DNA of 64,000 bases from Protea cynaroides (lineage: Eukaryota; Streptophyta; Magnoliopsida; Proteales; Proteaceae). This document shows positions 34,204 to 46,172 of the stretch, in pieces. Position 1 is the first letter of the stretch; each line of letters begins with the position of its first letter. A program made the translations under genes and the position numbers. The stretch is taken from positions 386,001-450,000 of the forward strand of contig CM053270.1 in assembly GCA_028583415.1 (NCBI GenBank). The letters are read 5' to 3'. The notes beneath the pieces were generated by a model. It was not told the DNA's origin. It did no database searches and saw only the letters and a program-made list of their open reading frames with translations.

Positions 34204-35215
34204 CAGATTTTGGTGCTTCCCATCCTACTATAGCAGCTATCTTACTTGGATCAACCTTGATACCGTCTTCAGATACTACATGGCCCAAGAAAGCCACTTC
34301 CTTCAGCCAAAATTCACACTTCTTGAACTTGGCATAAAGCTTCTCCCTTCTCAGCCATTGTAGGCCTACTCTCAAGTGTGTTGTATGAGCCTCCTTGTCC
34401 TTTGAGTAGACCAATATGTCATCGATGAATACGATGACCGAAGTGTCCAACATGTCATGAAACACTCGGTTCATCAGTTCCATGAATGATGTTGGGGCAT
34501 TGGTCAACCCGAACGACATAACTAGAAACTAATAATGCCCATACCTTGTCCTGAAAGTAGTCTTCGGAATATCTCCGGCCTTGATCTTCAGTTGGTGATA
34601 CCCTGATCGGAGATCAATCTTCGAAAAAACCTTTGCACCCTGCAATTGATCGAACAGATCATCGATTCTAGGCAAAGGATATCGATTCTTGATCGTTAAT
34701 TTGTTCAGCTCACGGTAGTCGATACACAGCCGTACACTTCCGTCTTTCTTCTTGACAAATAATACAGGTGCTCCCCAAGGCGATATGCTAGGTCGTATGA
34801 AACCCTTATCTAACAATTCTTGTAATTGGGTCTTCAACTCCTTTAACTCGGTAGGGGCCATCCTGTACGGTGCTTTAGACACCGGCGCCGAACCTGGCAT
34901 AAGGTCTATCACAAATTCTGTAGCCCTGTCTGATGGTAGACCTGGGAGATCCTCTGGAAATATATCTGGAATCTCTCGCACCACATTTAGATCTTCCATC
35001 TTTGGCACCTCAGCAGTGATGTTGACTACAAACACTAGATACCCCACTCCCCCCTTCTCTAAGCATCTCTTAGCTTTTAGGGCGGAGAGGATCAGCTTTC
35101 GCTTCCTAGGTAACTTGGTCCCGGTGAAGCTAAACTTTTTTCCTTTCTCGTCTTTAAGCACAAGCTTCTTTTCACCACATAATAAACTGGCTGAATGCTA
35201 GCCTAACCAATCCAT
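34079..35215 (-). pseudogene. M3 pol: C-terminal PR and RT
   Basis: 35161-34529 holds the PR C-terminus, the linker and the RT N-terminus (KKDGSVRLCIDYRELNK, SKIDLRSGYHQLKI). A Glu-to-stop change at about 34529 follows GHY. 34519-34079 holds FGLTNAPTSFMELMN, FIDDILVYSKDKEAH and the thumb, with a frameshift at about 34110. At about 35220 PR breaks off inside the WLG region and joins a T-rich run and the aORF leader, so gag and the PR active site are deleted. Confidence 0.88.
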
Positions 35216-35254
35216 TCCCAAAGATGATGGTTTTTTTATTATTATTTTTTTTTG

Positions 35255-35570
35255 GCTGACCGGTCGTGACATACCGGTCGCAACACTGTAGATGGTTGGG
35301 CGACCGGTATGTCGACCGGTCAAAATTTTAATTCTGACCGAGACATAGCGGTTGCGGCCTCTATGGGATACCGGTTGATCGGTATGGTAAAAGTGTCGAC
35401 CGGTATGCCCAGAAAGGCTTTTTAAAACGCGAAAAGTGAGAAAAATCTCACTTTTCTCTCCTTCTTCCTCACCGGTGGCGATTCTCCTCTGGCTTCTGAG
35501 TTGCTACAGTCCAACCGGTCATCTTAGGAGTGATTTTCTTTTGATCCAGACTCAGCACATCGTCTCCAGG
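35255..35570 (+). promoter_or_regulatory. M3 upstream region of the aORF, with an ACCGGT cluster
   Basis: GACCGGTCG, TACCGGTCG and CGACCGGTA units lie at about 35259-35410. Then the inverted repeat 35432-35455, GAGTTGCTACAGT at 35498-35510 and a donor CTCCAG/GTAAGC at 35569/35570. The donor is 443 bp before ATG 36013, the same spacing as in type B copies. Confidence 0.58.
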
Positions 35571-36012
35571 TAAGCCTCTTCCATCTCTATCAAACTTTTA
35601 CATAGTTTTTATATCGGCTTTACCTAAAATTCTTGATTTTTCTTCGATTGGAAGATTCTAACCATAGGAACTTCTTTCCTTCGGCTTAGAAAGGGTTTAG
35701 AGACCCCCAAGAGCAAAAGCCCTCAACAAATTTTGACTTCCACCGAAAGGTTTTCATAAAAATTGAATTTTTCTAGTTTTTAACATAGGTTTTGCAAAAA
35801 TTTTGAATTTTCTTGAATTTTCTCAATTTCTCAAATCTTTTGCTTGAATTGCATATGATTGGTTTGTTTGAAGAGTGCGGGGGTTACGTAAGTTCTCCTC
35901 TCCAAGTTTTGGGTGAGTTCGAGGTTTTTTCAAATTTAATGTCGTTATGTTGTCGACTTTTCAAAAATTCTTAACGTTTTTCTTCTTGTTTTCTTTATGT
36001 TTTGTTGTTTAA

Positions 36013-37242
36013 ATGGCTCCCCGAAGAGGTCTTGGCAAGCGTTCTTATGGCCTAGGCATGCACGCTCCTCATCCACCAGTTCCACAGCTTGATGAGCGAC
36101 GGTTCCGTTCTGAGGCAGCACAAGCCCGTTTTCCCTGGTTCGATAGTAAGAATATAGAATCTGGCCGGTGTGTCAACTTGGAGCACCTACACAGGTTTGA
36201 TGTGCAAGCGGCCTTCGACAGGCTTGGGTGGGTGCCTGTCATCACCTACACTGAGACCACTCGCCCCAACCTAGTTAAACACTTCTATGCTAACCTGGAG
36301 CTTCATGGGGACGTCAATGATCCCAATCAGGGTAGGGACTTGCGCATCACCAGCTTTGTCAAGGGCGTCCATATTTCCTTTGATACTCATCAGCTGGCTG
36401 ACCTGCTGGGGGTCCCCAATGATGGAGATTTAGTATACTGCCCTCCAAAAGTGAAGGGCAATCTGAGCGAGGATCTACGCCGAGAGATAGCGGAGCAGAT
36501 ACTCAATCTCGGGGCTCCTATGAATGCGGCTAGCTTGAGACCTGCACCTCGGGTATACAGTCGCATTATCCAGCACAACATCGTGCCCCAGAACGGTCAC
36601 TATAGTGAGTTATCCCAGCTCACTCAATATATTACCTACTGTGTCTGCACCGGGGAGCGGGTCTCTCTCCCCTACCTCATCATTCGGACTATGCATCAAG
36701 CGACTCTGGCCGATCAGGCCAGTAACCTCCCATATGGCCATCTCATCACCACTCTTCTGCGGCGCCTACGAGTGAGCATGAGGGGCGAGGTGGCTGTTGA
36801 GGATACCATGACCTCCGACATCGACTGGGATGCCATCCTTAGGATGCAGATGGACTTCCTACCTGTTAGTGATGATGAGATGGAGGCTCGCCCTCGCCCA
36901 CTCAGGAGGGTAGCAGCCGCAGCAGCAGCAGCAGCAGCCAATGCGGCACATGCAGCAGAGGCTGAGAGTGATGATGGGGATGACGATGATAGGGCGGAGG
37001 ATGTACCAGTGCCAGCACCATAGCCTGTACCTACAGCACCACAGCCTACACCTACAGCAGGACCGTCTCATCCCACTTCGGACCCAGTGATGAGCATGTT
37101 CAGGGAGATCATGGACACCCAGAGAGGCATCCTAGATTCTCAGTGAGAGATGGGTCAGGAGTTGGGGCGTCTAGCTCATAGCCTACGGGTCACACAGGAC
37201 CAGGTGCACTGGCTTAGGGTCGCTTACAAGCGAGATTATGAC
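36013..37242 (+). pseudogene. M3 antisense additional ORF, type A (late stop, truncated)
   Basis: Open for 336 residues from MAPRRGLGKRSYGLGMHAPH to a Gln-to-TAG stop at 37021-37023. The coding sequence then continues recognisably (PSDP-like linker, QELGRLAHSLRVTQDQVHW, RDYD) with another stop at about 37144. It ends abruptly at 37242, where an 18-nt PBS follows. The ~12 C-terminal residues, 3' hairpin and 3' flank are missing. The globular domain is complete (GVHISFDTHQLADLLGVP, LPYGHLITTLLRRLRV). Confidence 0.85.
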
Positions 37243-37260
37243 AACCTGGCTCTGATACCA
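37243..37260 (-). other. M3 primer binding site, 18 nt, fused to the aORF
   Basis: AACCTGGCTCTGATACCA on the plus strand is the last 18 nt of initiator tRNA-Met including CCA, three bases from the LTR. Other elements here match over only 12 nt. It joins the aORF coding sequence directly, with no spacer. Confidence 0.88.
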
Positions 37261-37263
37261 AGT

Positions 37264-39611
37264 TGCACACCCTAAATTTTAAACCAACCAGAATGGTGTG
37301 AGTGAACCGTCATTGAACCAATGGTTTATGCTAGGATCTCGAATAGAGCGTGTCCACTCATACAAACCATTACACATAACCACAATCAGAATATAAATAG
37401 TACAGCGGAAGTCTTTAAATAAATGAACTGAGAATCTATTGATAAATTTAATAAAATATCAAATTATTCAAATCCAATCATAAATTAAATATCTTTACAT
37501 CTCTTCAAAAGTTAACTGAAAATAACTGAAAGAAATAAATAAAATCAATCAAAGGTACAAGCAAAAAGCACTCGCATGAAGCGTCACGCTCGTCCTCTCC
37601 TGCCTGTACGTCTAGAGCAGCAACACCTCCATAAGCCGAAGCATTCACGTAGTCGTCCACCGTGTAACCTGCATCAACATCTAAAAATAATGTGTACACA
37701 AAGGGTGAGCTCACAACTTAGCTCAGTAAGACAATCAGACAGTTTCACAATATTATGCATGAGTAACAATCATTTTATGTTGTAGTCTGGTTTAAGTATG
37801 CAATGTGCTATAGAAATTTTTGGGGCCCCCGCACCTCTATACACGAGTGTGTGGCACCGCACAGTAGATCACACCACCACCGACCCACATGCACCCATCA
37901 TGGAATAGAGATAGAGCTAAGGTAAACCCACACCTCCCTTGATACTCCACCCATACCAGTACCTAAGCCCCTACTGGCCAGGGCTTGCAAACTGGGCTCG
38001 CAACTAACCAATCCTATATGTCATCAATGTAGGCTCTATCCTAGTACAGCCGTCTACGGCATAGAGATAGAGCTAGAGCGTGGCAGGCCGGGTTGGAGAC
38101 CACAATACCTCACCTCCCCCTGATACCCTATCCACAACAAACATACTAGGATAGAACAATACGCAGGTAGACCCTATGCCAACATAACTCCCTACAGCAT
38201 AGCGAATGAGTTAAAGCATCGTGGCCAGGCCAGCGTCAACATCGGAGACCACAGTGTCACATCATCATGGCCAGGTCAACATCAACATCGGAGACCACTG
38301 TGCCACGACCTTCCCCTGATACCCCACCCGTACCAAGCATGTTAAAATAGAATACTACAAAAGGTGCCAGAGTGAGGAATGATCCCAGGCCCCATGCCCT
38401 TCCCATTCCACACTCCAACAAAAACAATCACATGTCTAACAATCACATCCTATCATGCATGAACAATAATAATAACTGAAATTAAAGGATGGCATGTGAA
38501 TATGCACAAACATCACATCATATATATTCAGGGTTATTAACAACGATTTACTGTCCATTAATTATTAGAGTTTAGGTCAGATTCCCTTACCTGACGCTCG
38601 TTTGATAGCTTGCTCCACGTCGCAAGATCCAAACTTGCTATCATAGAGTCCTACATTATATTAGGGTTCAATTAGAATAGTTCTTAGGGTTTTATGTTGG
38701 TCGGAAAACCAACAAGGTTCCAAGACCAGTCTTTCAGAGCTGACCGGTCGCAACATACCGGTCGCATCACTGTGGGAAAGCTAGCAACCGGTATGGTCGA
38801 CCGGTATGTCTCTGGAAGACCATACATTAGGTTTTTCAACTGCCATGGATCAATCTCCATGGATTTCCAGGGTTTCTCCTATCCATTCTAAGTCTGAGCT
38901 TTGAGTTAGAGTTATCTCCAACTCATTCAAGTCTAGTTTTGATGATAATCATCCTAGAACTCGAATCTAGGTTTGACGGCAAATTAGGGTTTAATGTCTA
39001 ATTAGGGTTTTAGTTCAATACCTGCTTCACATGGTATTGATCCAACCATACAACTATCCTCGAGTCATAGAGTAAGAAGAATGATTCAAACGCTTATCGT
39101 TGACTGGCGTAAGGTGAGCGTCATCGAACGGCAAGGGCAGCACTTCCTTCTTCTTCCTAGCTTCTTCTCCTTCTCCAACCTCCTTCTCCTTTCTAGGGTT
39201 TATGAGGAATAATGGAAAGGATTTAAGGAGGGTTAGAGGAGTTTATATAGGCTAGGATTAGGTTTTAGTAACCCTATTAGGATTAGGAAGGTCCAGCTAT
39301 TAGAGTTTAGGAAAGTGGGACCCGCAGAGATCCAATTCCGGATCTCCGTAGTCAACTACGCAGAGTTGACCGGTCGACCGGTATATAGACCGGTACAATC
39401 GACCGGTCAACATAAAATCATACTTAGTTATCCGTCTTTGGTCTAATTTTGTACCTGATTGTCATCGGCTCGTCCCGTCTGGTCCGGTGATGATCGGAAG
39501 ACCTGCTATGACATGAAATCAAGGTTTAGACCGGGTTTATAGAGTGCGGGTCTTACAACTCCCCCACCCTTAAAAGAAATTTTGTCCCGAAATTTGCATG
39601 TAGGTTTCACA
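37264..39611 (-). repeat. Middle LTR of the array (5' LTR of M3 and 3' LTR of M4)
   Basis: Starts TGCACACCC (a slightly damaged TGTCACACCC) and ends GTTTCACA at 39611. Old LTR end at 39557, fossil PPT 39558-39571, new PPT 39612-39625. It faces a PBS on its left and a PPT on its right, so both internal regions share it. ACCGGT motifs at about 38741-38810 and 39368-39410. LTR peptide at about 37560-37680, minus strand. Confidence 0.88.
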
Positions 39612-42012
39612 ACTCCCCCACCCTTAAAAGAAATTTTGGCCTCGAAATTTGAAAGTACCTTAATCGTCGAAAAGGTTAGGGTACTCTTTCCTCATCGCGC
39701 TCTCCTCCTCCCAAGTAATTTCTTCGACATCTTGGCTTTTCCAATGCACTTTCACATAATGGATATTCTTGGTTCGAAGTTGCTGTACCTTTCGGCTTGA
39801 GAGCATCACAGGCACCACTTCAAATGTGAAGTCTCCAATCAAGTTTGGGGGGTCTGCTATCAAGATGTGCGATGGATCCCTAACATACATCTTCAATAAT
39901 GATACATGGAACACATCATGAACGCTTGACATAGATGATGGTAGAGCCAATTGATATGCTACCTTACCACGTCTGGTCAATATCTCGTATGGTCCCACAT
40001 ACTTGGGGCATAGCTTCCCCTTCTTACCAAACCTTTTCAGACCTCGCACCGGGGATATCTTCAAGAATACCTTGTCACCCACTGCAAACTCTAGATCTCG
40101 ACATCGGTTATCCGCATAGTGTTTCGGTCGAACTTGAGCTATCTTTACTCTCTCGTTGATTTGATCAATCACTCGACAAGTTTCATCAACAAACTCTGGT
40201 CCTACAATTCTTCTTTCTCCCACCTCGTTCCATAATAGAGGTGTTCGACACTTTTTCCCATAGAGTGCTTCATATGGAGCCATTTGGATTGTAGCCAGGT
40301 AGCTGTTGTTATAAGCAAACTCGATAAGCGATAGCTTCTCGTCCCAAGCTCCCTTGAAATATAGGGCCCAAGCTCGGAGCATATCTTCTAAAATTTGAAT
40401 AGTTCGTTCTGACTGCCCGTCCGTCTGAGGGTGAAAAGCTGTACTGAACTTCAACTTTGTTCCCATAGCTTTCTGTAATCTTTCCCAGAACTTTGAGGTA
40501 AAACGGGGATCTCTGTCAGATACTATACTCTCTGAGATGCCATGAAGTCTGACTATATTATCTACATATAGCTTGGCCAGTTTCTCCATGGTATACTGAG
40601 GTCTGACCGCAATGAATCGAGCTGTCTTGGTAAGTCGATCGACTATAACCCAAACTGCATCCACCGACCTTGGTGTCAAAGGTAGGCCAGTGACGAAATC
40701 CATTGTGATGCAATCCGACTTCCATGCAGGTTTCGGTAATTGTTGTAGTAAACCTGCGGGTCTCTGCCTCTCTGCTATAACATGCTGGCAATTCAGACAC
40801 TAGAACACGAAACGAGCTATATCTTCTTTCATACCCCTCCACCAATATAGTCTTCTTAAATCGTGGTACATTTTGGTACTTCCTGGATGTACCGAATATG
40901 GGGTGTAATGAGCTTCAGTCATAACTCGATCTCTGATATTGCAGTCTTCACTCTCAGGTATACATAACCGTCCATGATACCTGAGTACCTTGTCTGAATC
41001 CAAGGTAAAGTCAGGATTGTTTGTACCCTTCTCTAAGTCTTCTTGCACTATCTTGAGATGTGGATCCTGTAGGATTGCTACCTTGACTTCATCAACTAGA
41101 TCCGGTGAGATCTTCAAAGCTGCGAACATCATGGTGAACTTATGAATTAAGCCTTGCTCGACTGGATCTTCTGCAGTCTCTATTATATACTCTTCATCGC
41201 CTTCAATTGAACTTGAGGCTGCAGCACATAATGCGGCATTTGTACTTGGTCCTGCCTCAGGTTTCGATGCCCACTTCCTGCTTAAGGCGTCAGCCACAAC
41301 ATTTTCCTTACCCGTATGGTACCGGATGTACAATCATAATCTTTTAATAACTCCAGCCATCTCCTCTATCTCATATTCAGGTCCTTCTGAGTGAAAAGAT
41401 AGGTTAAGCTCTTGTGATCTGACTTAATTAGAAACTTCTCACCGTAAAGGTAGTGTCTCCAAGTTTTGATTGCATTTATCACCACTGCTAACTCCAAATC
41501 ATGTGTAGGATAATTCTTCTCATGCTCTTTTAACTGTCTTGATGCATAAGAAATTACTTGTTCTCCTTGCATTTATACGCACCCAAGACCCAACCCTGAA
41601 GCATCCGTATATAAGGTAAACGGTACGCTTGGTTCTGGGATGGTCAAGATGGGTGCAGAGACTAGTCTTGACTTCAAAGTCTGAAAGCACTTCTCGCACT
41701 CATCTGTCCATATGAATTTCTCCCCCTTCTTGGTTAGTCTGGTGAGTGGAACAGCGATCCTGGAGTAATCCTCCACGAATCTTCTATAATAATCAGCCAA
41801 CCTAAGGAAACTACGAATCTCCGCAACAGATTTTGGTGCTTCCCATCCTACTATAGAAGCTATCTTACTTGGATCTACCTTGATACCTTCTTCAGATACT
41901 ACATGGCCCAAGAAAGTCACTTCCTTCAGCCAAAACTCACATTTCTTGAACTTAGCATATAGCTTTTCCTTTCTCAGCCGTTGTAGGGCTGCTCTCAAGT
42001 GTGTTGCATGAG
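39612..42012 (-). pseudogene. M4 pol: RT C-terminus, RNase H, integrase, chromodomain
   Basis: 39660-40703 holds the integrase core and chromodomain-like end in one frame (FVTGLPLTPRSVDAVWVIVD, VSDRDPRFTSKF, QSERTIQILEDML, IHYVKVHWKSQDVEEI, YPNLFDD). 40800-41333 holds the zinc region and the linker, 41366-42010 holds RNase H and the RT thumb. Stops and frameshifts separate the pieces (about 40800, 41335, 41572). At about 42012 RT ends (HLRAALQ region) and joins a scrambled LTR-end sequence, so everything upstream is lost. PPT at 39612-39625. Confidence 0.88.
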
Positions 42013-42064
42013 TGAACCGGAAATTCTGAACCAACTAGAAAGGTGTTAGAGAACCAAGTTGTCA
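42013..42064 (-). other. Scrambled LTR-end and PBS-like sequence beside the tRNA copy
   Basis: On the minus strand this holds TGACAACTTGGT (LTR end, spacer and first PBS bases) followed by a diverged copy of the LTR terminus (TTCTAGTTGGTTCAGAATT). It lies between the tRNA copy and broken RT and looks like the result of template switching. Confidence 0.6.
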
Positions 42065-42127
42065 CAGCGGAAGCGTGGTGGGCCCATAACCCACAGGTCC
42101 CAGGATCGAAACCTGGCTCTGATACCA
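42065..42127 (+). other. 63-nt cDNA copy of initiator tRNA-Met with CCA end (extended M4 PBS)
   Basis: Contains, in order, the end of the D arm, an anticodon stem-loop GTGGG-CCCATAA-CCCAC with a CAT anticodon, the variable loop AGGTC, a T arm CCAGG-ATCGAAA-CCTGG, the 3' acceptor strand CTCTGATA and CCA. It matches plant initiator tRNA-Met from about position 13 to the 3' end. A tRNA gene does not encode CCA, and the 5' acceptor strand is missing. It sits exactly at the PBS, three bases from the LTR, so it was copied from the tRNA primer by reverse transcriptase past the usual stop at position 58. Confidence 0.92.
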
Positions 42128-42130
42128 AGT

Positions 42131-44494
42131 TGTCACACCCCAATTTTGAACCAACCAGAATGGTGTGAGTGAACCATCATTGAACCAAGGGTTTACACTA
42201 GGATCTCGAATAGATCGTGTCCACTCATACAAACCAATGCATATAACCACAATAAGAATATAACTAGTACAGCGGAAGTCTTTAAATAAATGAACTGAGA
42301 ACCTATTGATAAATTTAAATAAAATATCCAATTATTCAAAATCCAAATATAAACTAAATATCTTTACATCTCTTTAATCCATCTAAAAATAATTAAAATA
42401 AATAAAAATCCAATCAAAGGTACACACAGAAAGGGCACTCGCATGAAGCGTCATGCTCGTCCTCTCCTGCCTGTACATCCAAAGCAGCAACACCACCATA
42501 TGCCGGAGCATTCATATAGTCGTCCACGGTGTAACCTACATCAACATCTAAAAATAATGTGTACACAAAGGGTGAGCTCACAACTTAGCTCAGTAAGACA
42601 ATCAGACAGTTTCACAATATTATGCATGAGTAACAATCATTTTATGCTATGGTCTGGTTTAAGTTTGCAATGTGCTATAGAAAGGCTTGGTGACCGCCTC
42701 ACCTCTATACACGAGTGTGTGGCATCGCACAGTAGATCACACCACCACCGACCCACATGCACCCATCATGGGATAGAGATAAAGCTAAGGTATACCCGTA
42801 CCTCCCCTGATACTCCACCCATACCAGTACCTAAGCACCTACTGGCCAGGGCTTGCAAACTGGGCTCGTAACTAACCAATCCTATATGTCATCAATGTAG
42901 GCTCTATCCCAGTATAGCCGTCTACGGCATAGAGATAGAGCTAGAGCGTGCAGGCCAGGCTGGAGACCACAATACCTCACCTCCCCCTAATACCTTATCC
43001 TCAACAAGCATACTAGGATAGAACAATACGCAGGTAGACCCTATCCCAACATAACTCCCTACGGCATAGAGATAGAGCTAAAGCATCGTGGCCAGGCCAG
43101 CGTCAACATCGGAGACCACAGTGTCACATCATCATGGCCAGGTCAACATCAACATCGGAGACCACCGTGCCACGACCTTCCCCTGATATCCCACCCGTAC
43201 CAAGCATGTTAAAATAGAATTCTACAAAAGGTGCCAGAGTGAGGAATGATCCCAGGCCCCATGCCCTTCCCATTCCACACTCCAACGAAAACAATCACAT
43301 GCCTAACAATCACATCCTATCATGCATGAACAATAATAATAACTAAAAGTAAAGGATGGCATGTGAATATGCACAAACATCACATCATATATATTCAGGG
43401 TTATTAAACTGTCCATTAATTATTAGGGTTTAGGTCAGATTCCCTTACCTGACGCTCGTTTGATAGCTTGCTCCACGTCGCAAGATCCAAACGTGCTATC
43501 ACAGAGTCCTTCATAATATTAGGGTTCCATTAGAATAGTTCTTTGGGTTTCACGTTGGTCAGAAAACCAACAGGGTTTCAAAACCAGTCTTTCAGAGCTG
43601 ACCGGTCGCAACATACCGGTCGCATCACTGTGGGAAAGCTAGCAACCCGTATGGTCGACCGGTATGTCTCCAAAAGACCATACTTTAGATTTTCGACTGT
43701 CGTCGATCATTCTCCATTGATTTCCAGGGTTTCTCCTATCCATTCTAGGTCTAAGCTTTGAGTTAGAGTTATCTCCAACTCATTCAAGTCTAGTTTTGAT
43801 GATAATCATCCTAGAACTTGAATCTAGGGTTTGACGGCAAGTTAGGGTTTAATGGCCAATTAGGGTTTTAGATCAATACCTGCTTTGCATGGTATTGATC
43901 AATACCTGCTTTGCATGGTATTGATCCAACCATACAACTATCCTAGAGTCATAGATTAATGAGAATGATTAAAACACTTACCGTCGACTGGCGTAAGGTG
44001 AGCGTCGTCGAACGGCAATGGCGGCACTTCCTTCTTCTTCCTAGCTTCTTCTCCTTCTCCAACCACCTGCTCCTTTCTAGGGTTTGTGAGGAATAATGAA
44101 AAGGATTTGAGGAGGTTTAGAGGTGTTTATATAGGCTAGGATTAGGGTTTAGTAACCCTATTAGGATTAGGAAGGTCCAGGTATTAGGGTTTAGGAAAGT
44201 GGGACCCGCAGAGATCCAATTCTGGATCTCCGTAGTCAACTGCGCAGAGTTGACCGGTCCACCGGTATGTAGACCGGTACCATCGATCGGTCAACATAAA
44301 ATCATACTTAGTTGTCCGTCTTTGGTCCAATTTCGTACCTGATTGTCATCTGCTTGTCCCGTCTGGTCCGGTGATGATCGGAAGACCTACTACGACATGA
44401 AATCAAGGTTTAGACCGGGTTTATGGAGTACGGGTCTTACAACTCCCCTACCCTTAAAAAAAATTTCATCCCGAAATTTGCATGTAGTTTCACA
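42131..44494 (-). repeat. Right LTR of the array (5' LTR of M4)
   Basis: TGTCACACCCC to GTTTCACA at 44494, followed by the target duplication CCACC. Old LTR end at 44441, fossil PPT 44442-44455. A 31-bp tandem repeat (GATCAATACCTGCTTTGCATGG unit, doubled) occurs at about 43872-43925. ACCGGT motifs at about 43600-43665 and 44253-44292. Confidence 0.88.
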
Positions 44495-44499
44495 CCACC

Positions 44500-45321
44500 A
44501 GACTCTAGCTCTATCTCTATGCCGTATGGAGTTGTACTAGGATAGGGCTTACTGTGATGACATATAGGATTGGTTAGTTGCGAGCCCAGTTTGCAAGCCC
44601 TCACCAATAGAGGCTTACGTGTTGGTATGGGTAGTGCATCAGGGGAGGTGGTGGACGCCTTAGCTCTATCTCTATTCCATGGTGGGTGCATGTGGGACGG
44701 CAGTGGTGTGATCTACTGGGCGGCTTCACACACTCATGTATAGAGGTGCGGTGGTGGCCAATCCTTTCTATAACACATTGCAAACTTAAAACCAGACCAT
44801 GATATAATGAGATTGTTACTCATGCATATGAATGTTACACTGTCTGACTGTCTTATTGAGCTAAGTTGTGAGCTCACCCTTGTATATATACATGTTTTTA
44901 CATGTTAATGCTGGTTCTACGGTGGATGATTACATGAACACTTCGGCGTATGGAGGTGTTGCTGCTCTGGACGTGCAGGCAGGAGAGGACGAGCATGACT
45001 CTTCATGCGAGTGCCCTTTCTGCGTGTATCTCTATGATTTTATTTTATTTGTTTCAGTTATTTTGGATTGACATTAAAGTAATGTAAAGATATTTATTTA
45101 TGTTTTGAGAATTAGGATAATGGAATATTTTATTAAATTTATCAATAGATACTCAGTTCATTTTATTAAAGACTTCCGATGTATACTTTTATATTCTGAT
45201 TGTGGTTTTGTGCAATGGTTTGTCTAAGTGGACACAGTCTTATTGAGATCCTGGTGTGAGCCGTTGGTTTAGTGACAGTTCACTCACACCATTCTGGTTG
45301 GTTCAGAATTGGGGTGTGACA
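44500..45321 (+). repeat. E1, right part of the inverted arm
   Basis: Continues the inverted LTR arm broken at 29641, and ends GGGGTGTGACA at 45321 followed by ATGCG. The 45188-45321 end is the reverse complement of 26586-26720. It holds a plus-strand LTR peptide (44868-45071: AGSTVDDYMNTSAYGG, VAALDVQAGEDEHD, CECPFCVYL). Confidence 0.85.
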
Positions 45322-46172
45322 ATGCGACCCTAAGAAACCCTATCAGCTTACCGAGAGCCTAGGGTCGATCGTGGGGTCGGTATATGTCCGACCCTAGGTC
45401 CGACCCATGGTTCTCTGTCAGATCACCGAGAGCCTAGGGTCAATGGTAGGGTCGGTAATTGTCCAACCCTAGGTCTGACCCCTGGTTCTCTGTTAGATCA
45501 CCAAGAGCCTAGGTCGATGGTAGGGTCTGACGTAGGGTCGCATATTTTGGTCAAATTATGCGACCCTAAAATACAAAATCAGGTTTTTAAACCCGATTTT
45601 GGATTCATTTCCCATTCTTTCTCCTTCCTTCCAACTCAACCCGGTTCCTTGAGTTGCTACAGTATCGACCCCTAGTGTTTGGTGATCATATCTTCCGTTC
45701 ATGACTTCCGCTCCTTCTCTTCAGGTATGCTCTCTACCGTTTCACATTTTTATAGCTTTCTAAACTAGGTTTTTGTCCATTTACATCGTTTTCTTCAAAT
45801 TAAACTTTTTCTAATCATAAAAATTTAATATTTATTGGGGGCTTTTGTTATTGGTCACCCAATGGACGAAAGCCCTCAAAAATATTCAAGTTTCATCGGT
45901 TGGTTATCGAGAAACTTGAAATTTTCCATTTTTGACCTAATTTTTGAGATTTTTTAAATTTATTAAAATTTCTTCAAATTCGATCATTCTCAATTAAATT
46001 TCCAACTGTATGAGCCTTGCAGGATGGTTTAGAACCTATGTAAGTCCTTCTGCCCAAGTGTTTGGGTGAAAAGTGAGGCTTTTGACCAATTTATGCAGTT
46101 ATAATGTCAAAAAATTTGGGTTTTTCACCATTACTAATCTATTATTTGTTTTTCTTTGTTTTGACAGATAAT
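45322..46172 (+). promoter_or_regulatory. M2 leader and aORF upstream region (first copy)
   Basis: Starts with the ATGCG target copy. Many CTAGGGTCGA, GGGGTCGG and CGACCCTA units lie at 45326-45570. An inverted repeat (AAAATC-x-GGTTT / AAACC-x-GATTTT, 45575-45600) follows, then GAGTTGCTACAGT at 45651-45663, donor TTCAG/GTATGC at 45724/45725 and acceptor GACAG/ATAAT at 46167/46168, giving a 443-bp intron before ATG 46173. Confidence 0.62.

Larger units (their letters stand above)
29642..44494 (-). mobile_element. M3+M4: three-LTR tandem array
   Basis: LTR (29642-31989), internal region M3, LTR (37264-39611), internal region M4, LTR (42131-44494), all on the minus strand. Only one target duplication is found, CCACC at 29637-29641 and 44495-44499, and removing the insert restores the E1 arm as seen uninterrupted near 57050. 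The array therefore behaves as one insertion later expanded by LTR-LTR exchange, or inserted as a recombined cDNA. Confidence 0.88.

Noticed and set aside
42065..42127. A functional tRNA-Met gene
   Set aside because: The 5' acceptor strand is missing, CCA is present in the DNA, and it sits exactly at a retrotransposon PBS.
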